NCBI RefSeq assembly: GCF_003573545.1
Contig: NZ_QWET01000003.1
Coordinates: 62,001-126,000, forward strand
Direction: 5' to 3'
DNA length: 64,000 nucleotides
Source of the DNA: Mariniphaga sediminis
GTDB lineage: Bacteria > Bacteroidota > Bacteroidia > Bacteroidales > Prolixibacteraceae
Position numbers and translations under genes: made by a program. The notes under the pieces are model-generated. The model saw nothing but the letters and a program-made list of their open reading frames with translations, was not told the DNA's origin and searched no databases. The first letter of the stretch is position 1. Every line of letters begins with the position of its first letter. This document shows, in pieces, positions 63,170 to 64,000 of this stretch.

Positions 63170-64000
63170 ATGGCAAATAAAATCAGAATGGATAAATGTT
63201 CTTTCTGTGGTCGCGAAAAAAAGGAAGTAAACCTTTTGATTGCCGGGATTGACGGGCATATTTGTGATCGCTGTGCTGAACAGGCTTATTCAATTATCCA
63301 GGAAGAAATTAAAAAAGACAGTTCGTTTGATTTGGCCGGGATTCAATTGCTGAAGCCAAAACAGATCAAAGAATTTCTCGATCAGTATGTGATTGGTCAG
63401 GATGAAGCAAAAAAAATTATCTCGGTGGCTGTTTACAACCATTACAAAAGGTTAACACAGCCGTTTGATAAAGACGAAACGGAGATTGAAAAGTCGAATA
63501 TTATTTTGGTGGGTGAAACCGGTACCGGAAAAACGTTGCTGGCCCGCACAATCGCCAAAATGCTGCATGTTCCTTTTACCATTGTAGATGCTACGGTACT
63601 TACCGAAGCCGGTTATGTGGGAGAAGATATTGAAAGTATCCTCACCCGTCTTTTGCAGGCTGCCGACTATAATGTGGAAGCTGCCGAGCGGGGTATTGTT
63701 TTTATCGACGAAATAGATAAAATTGCCCGGAAAAGTGATAATCCTTCCATTACCCGCGATGTATCGGGCGAAGGAGTACAACAGGGACTGCTTAAGTTGC
63801 TGGAAGGGGCAGTAGTGAATGTTCCTCCGCAGGGCGGGCGTAAACATCCAGAGCAAAAATTAATACCTGTGGATACGAAAAATATCCTGTTTGTTTGTGG
63901 CGGAGCGTTCGATGGTATTGAACGAAAAATTGCCCACAGGCTCAATACAAAAGTGATTGGGTACAGTGCCGCCAAACAAGTGGATCGTATAGAGCGTGAA
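63170..64000 (+). CDS. clpX: ATP-dependent Clp protease ATP-binding subunit ClpX (cut by the window end)
   Basis: The first 277 codons of ClpX; the reading frame is open at the window edge. The N-terminal zinc-binding domain has CSFCGREK and ICDRCAEQ (four cysteines). The AAA+ part has [11 protein letters not shown], Walker A GETGTGKT (the usual text is GPTGSGKT, so two conservative changes), [12 protein letters not shown], Walker [12 protein letters not shown], and [18 protein letters not shown]. It begins 3 bp after the clpP stop. It unfolds substrates for ClpP. Confidence 0.97.
   Translation, partial: MANKIRMDKCSFCGREKKEVNLLIAGIDGHICDRCAEQAYSIIQEEIKKDSSFDLAGIQLLKPKQIKEFLDQYVIGQDEAKKIISVAVYNHYKRLTQPFDKDETEIEKSNIILVGETGTGKTLLARTIAKMLHVPFTIVDATVLTEAGYVGEDIESILTRLLQAADYNVEAAERGIVFIDEIDKIARKSDNPSITRDVSGEGVQQGLLKLLEGAVVNVPPQGGRKHPEQKLIPVDTKNILFVCGGAFDGIERKIAHRLNTKVIGYSAAKQVDRIERE

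Noticed and set aside
1-64000. CRISPR array, rRNA operon, complete insertion sequence or integrase
   Set aside because: No regularly spaced repeats, rRNA sequence, transposase or recombinase coding region was seen on either strand.

Overview
The window looks like a chromosomal segment of a Bacteroidota bacterium, most likely class Bacteroidia near the Marinilabiliales/Prolixibacteraceae (the family-level placement is inference). The evidence is direct: several genes lack a Shine-Dalgarno sequence but carry the Bacteroidota -7 element TAnnTTTG, two proteins end in type IX secretion (T9SS) sorting domains, and there are a GH97 glycosidase, Cys-type lipoboxes and LytTR regulation. No rRNA, CRISPR array, integrase or transposase gene was seen.

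Layout. (1) 1-4770 is an AT-rich accessory block: a small membrane protein, a T9SS-exported endonuclease I, an FRG-domain protein, a mobile-element-type HTH protein and an excisionase-like HTH protein. It ends abruptly inside yifB/comM, of which only the C-terminal part from just before Walker B remains (4772-5425). I read this as the right end of a genomic island. (2) 5426-13445 is ordinary chromosome: REP-like hairpins, two tandem LpxL/HtrB-type acyltransferases, a secreted glycerophosphodiesterase, a POT peptide transporter, and a GH97 plus secreted TIM-barrel pair. (3) 13445-22932 is a heme-precursor cluster on the minus strand (hemA-C-D-B-L-E, then hemF plus a coupled small membrane gene). 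A type IV toxin-antitoxin pair, abiEi-abiEii, sits in the opposite orientation between hemE and hemF. A small membrane gene upstream of hemA appears frameshifted. (4) 23740-26724 holds an amidohydrolase lipoprotein and panC-panD.

(5) 26738-42151 is the most unusual part: a tightly packed seven-gene minus-strand operon. In transcription order it encodes an ABC ATPase, an ABC-2 permease fused to a metal-site-less M1-peptidase-like domain with a golvesin-like C terminus, a TolC-type outer-membrane protein, a membrane fusion lipoprotein, an RND pump, a 1573-residue protein joining a complete RND pump to six further membrane helices and an ABC ATPase, and a six-helix ABC-2 permease. The two ATPase modules are visibly paralogous. 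The operon looks like an envelope-spanning exporter combining proton-driven and ATP-driven parts. A small secreted protein and a membrane-bound LytTR regulator lie just upstream on the same strand.

(6) 43987-50679 carries a radical SAM protein, alanine dehydrogenase, a PLP aminotransferase, a small membrane peptide, a sulfatase lipoprotein and pheS. (7) 51068-57799 encodes a 2243-residue T9SS-exported multidomain protein in which a CBM6-like module interrupts one copy of a duplicated domain. It is followed by about 0.9 kb of noncoding DNA with a palindromic MITE-like repeat. (8) 58722-64000 has a lipoprotein, OxyR, tRNA-Leu(UAG), and the protein quality-control operon tig-clpP-clpX, the last cut by the window end.
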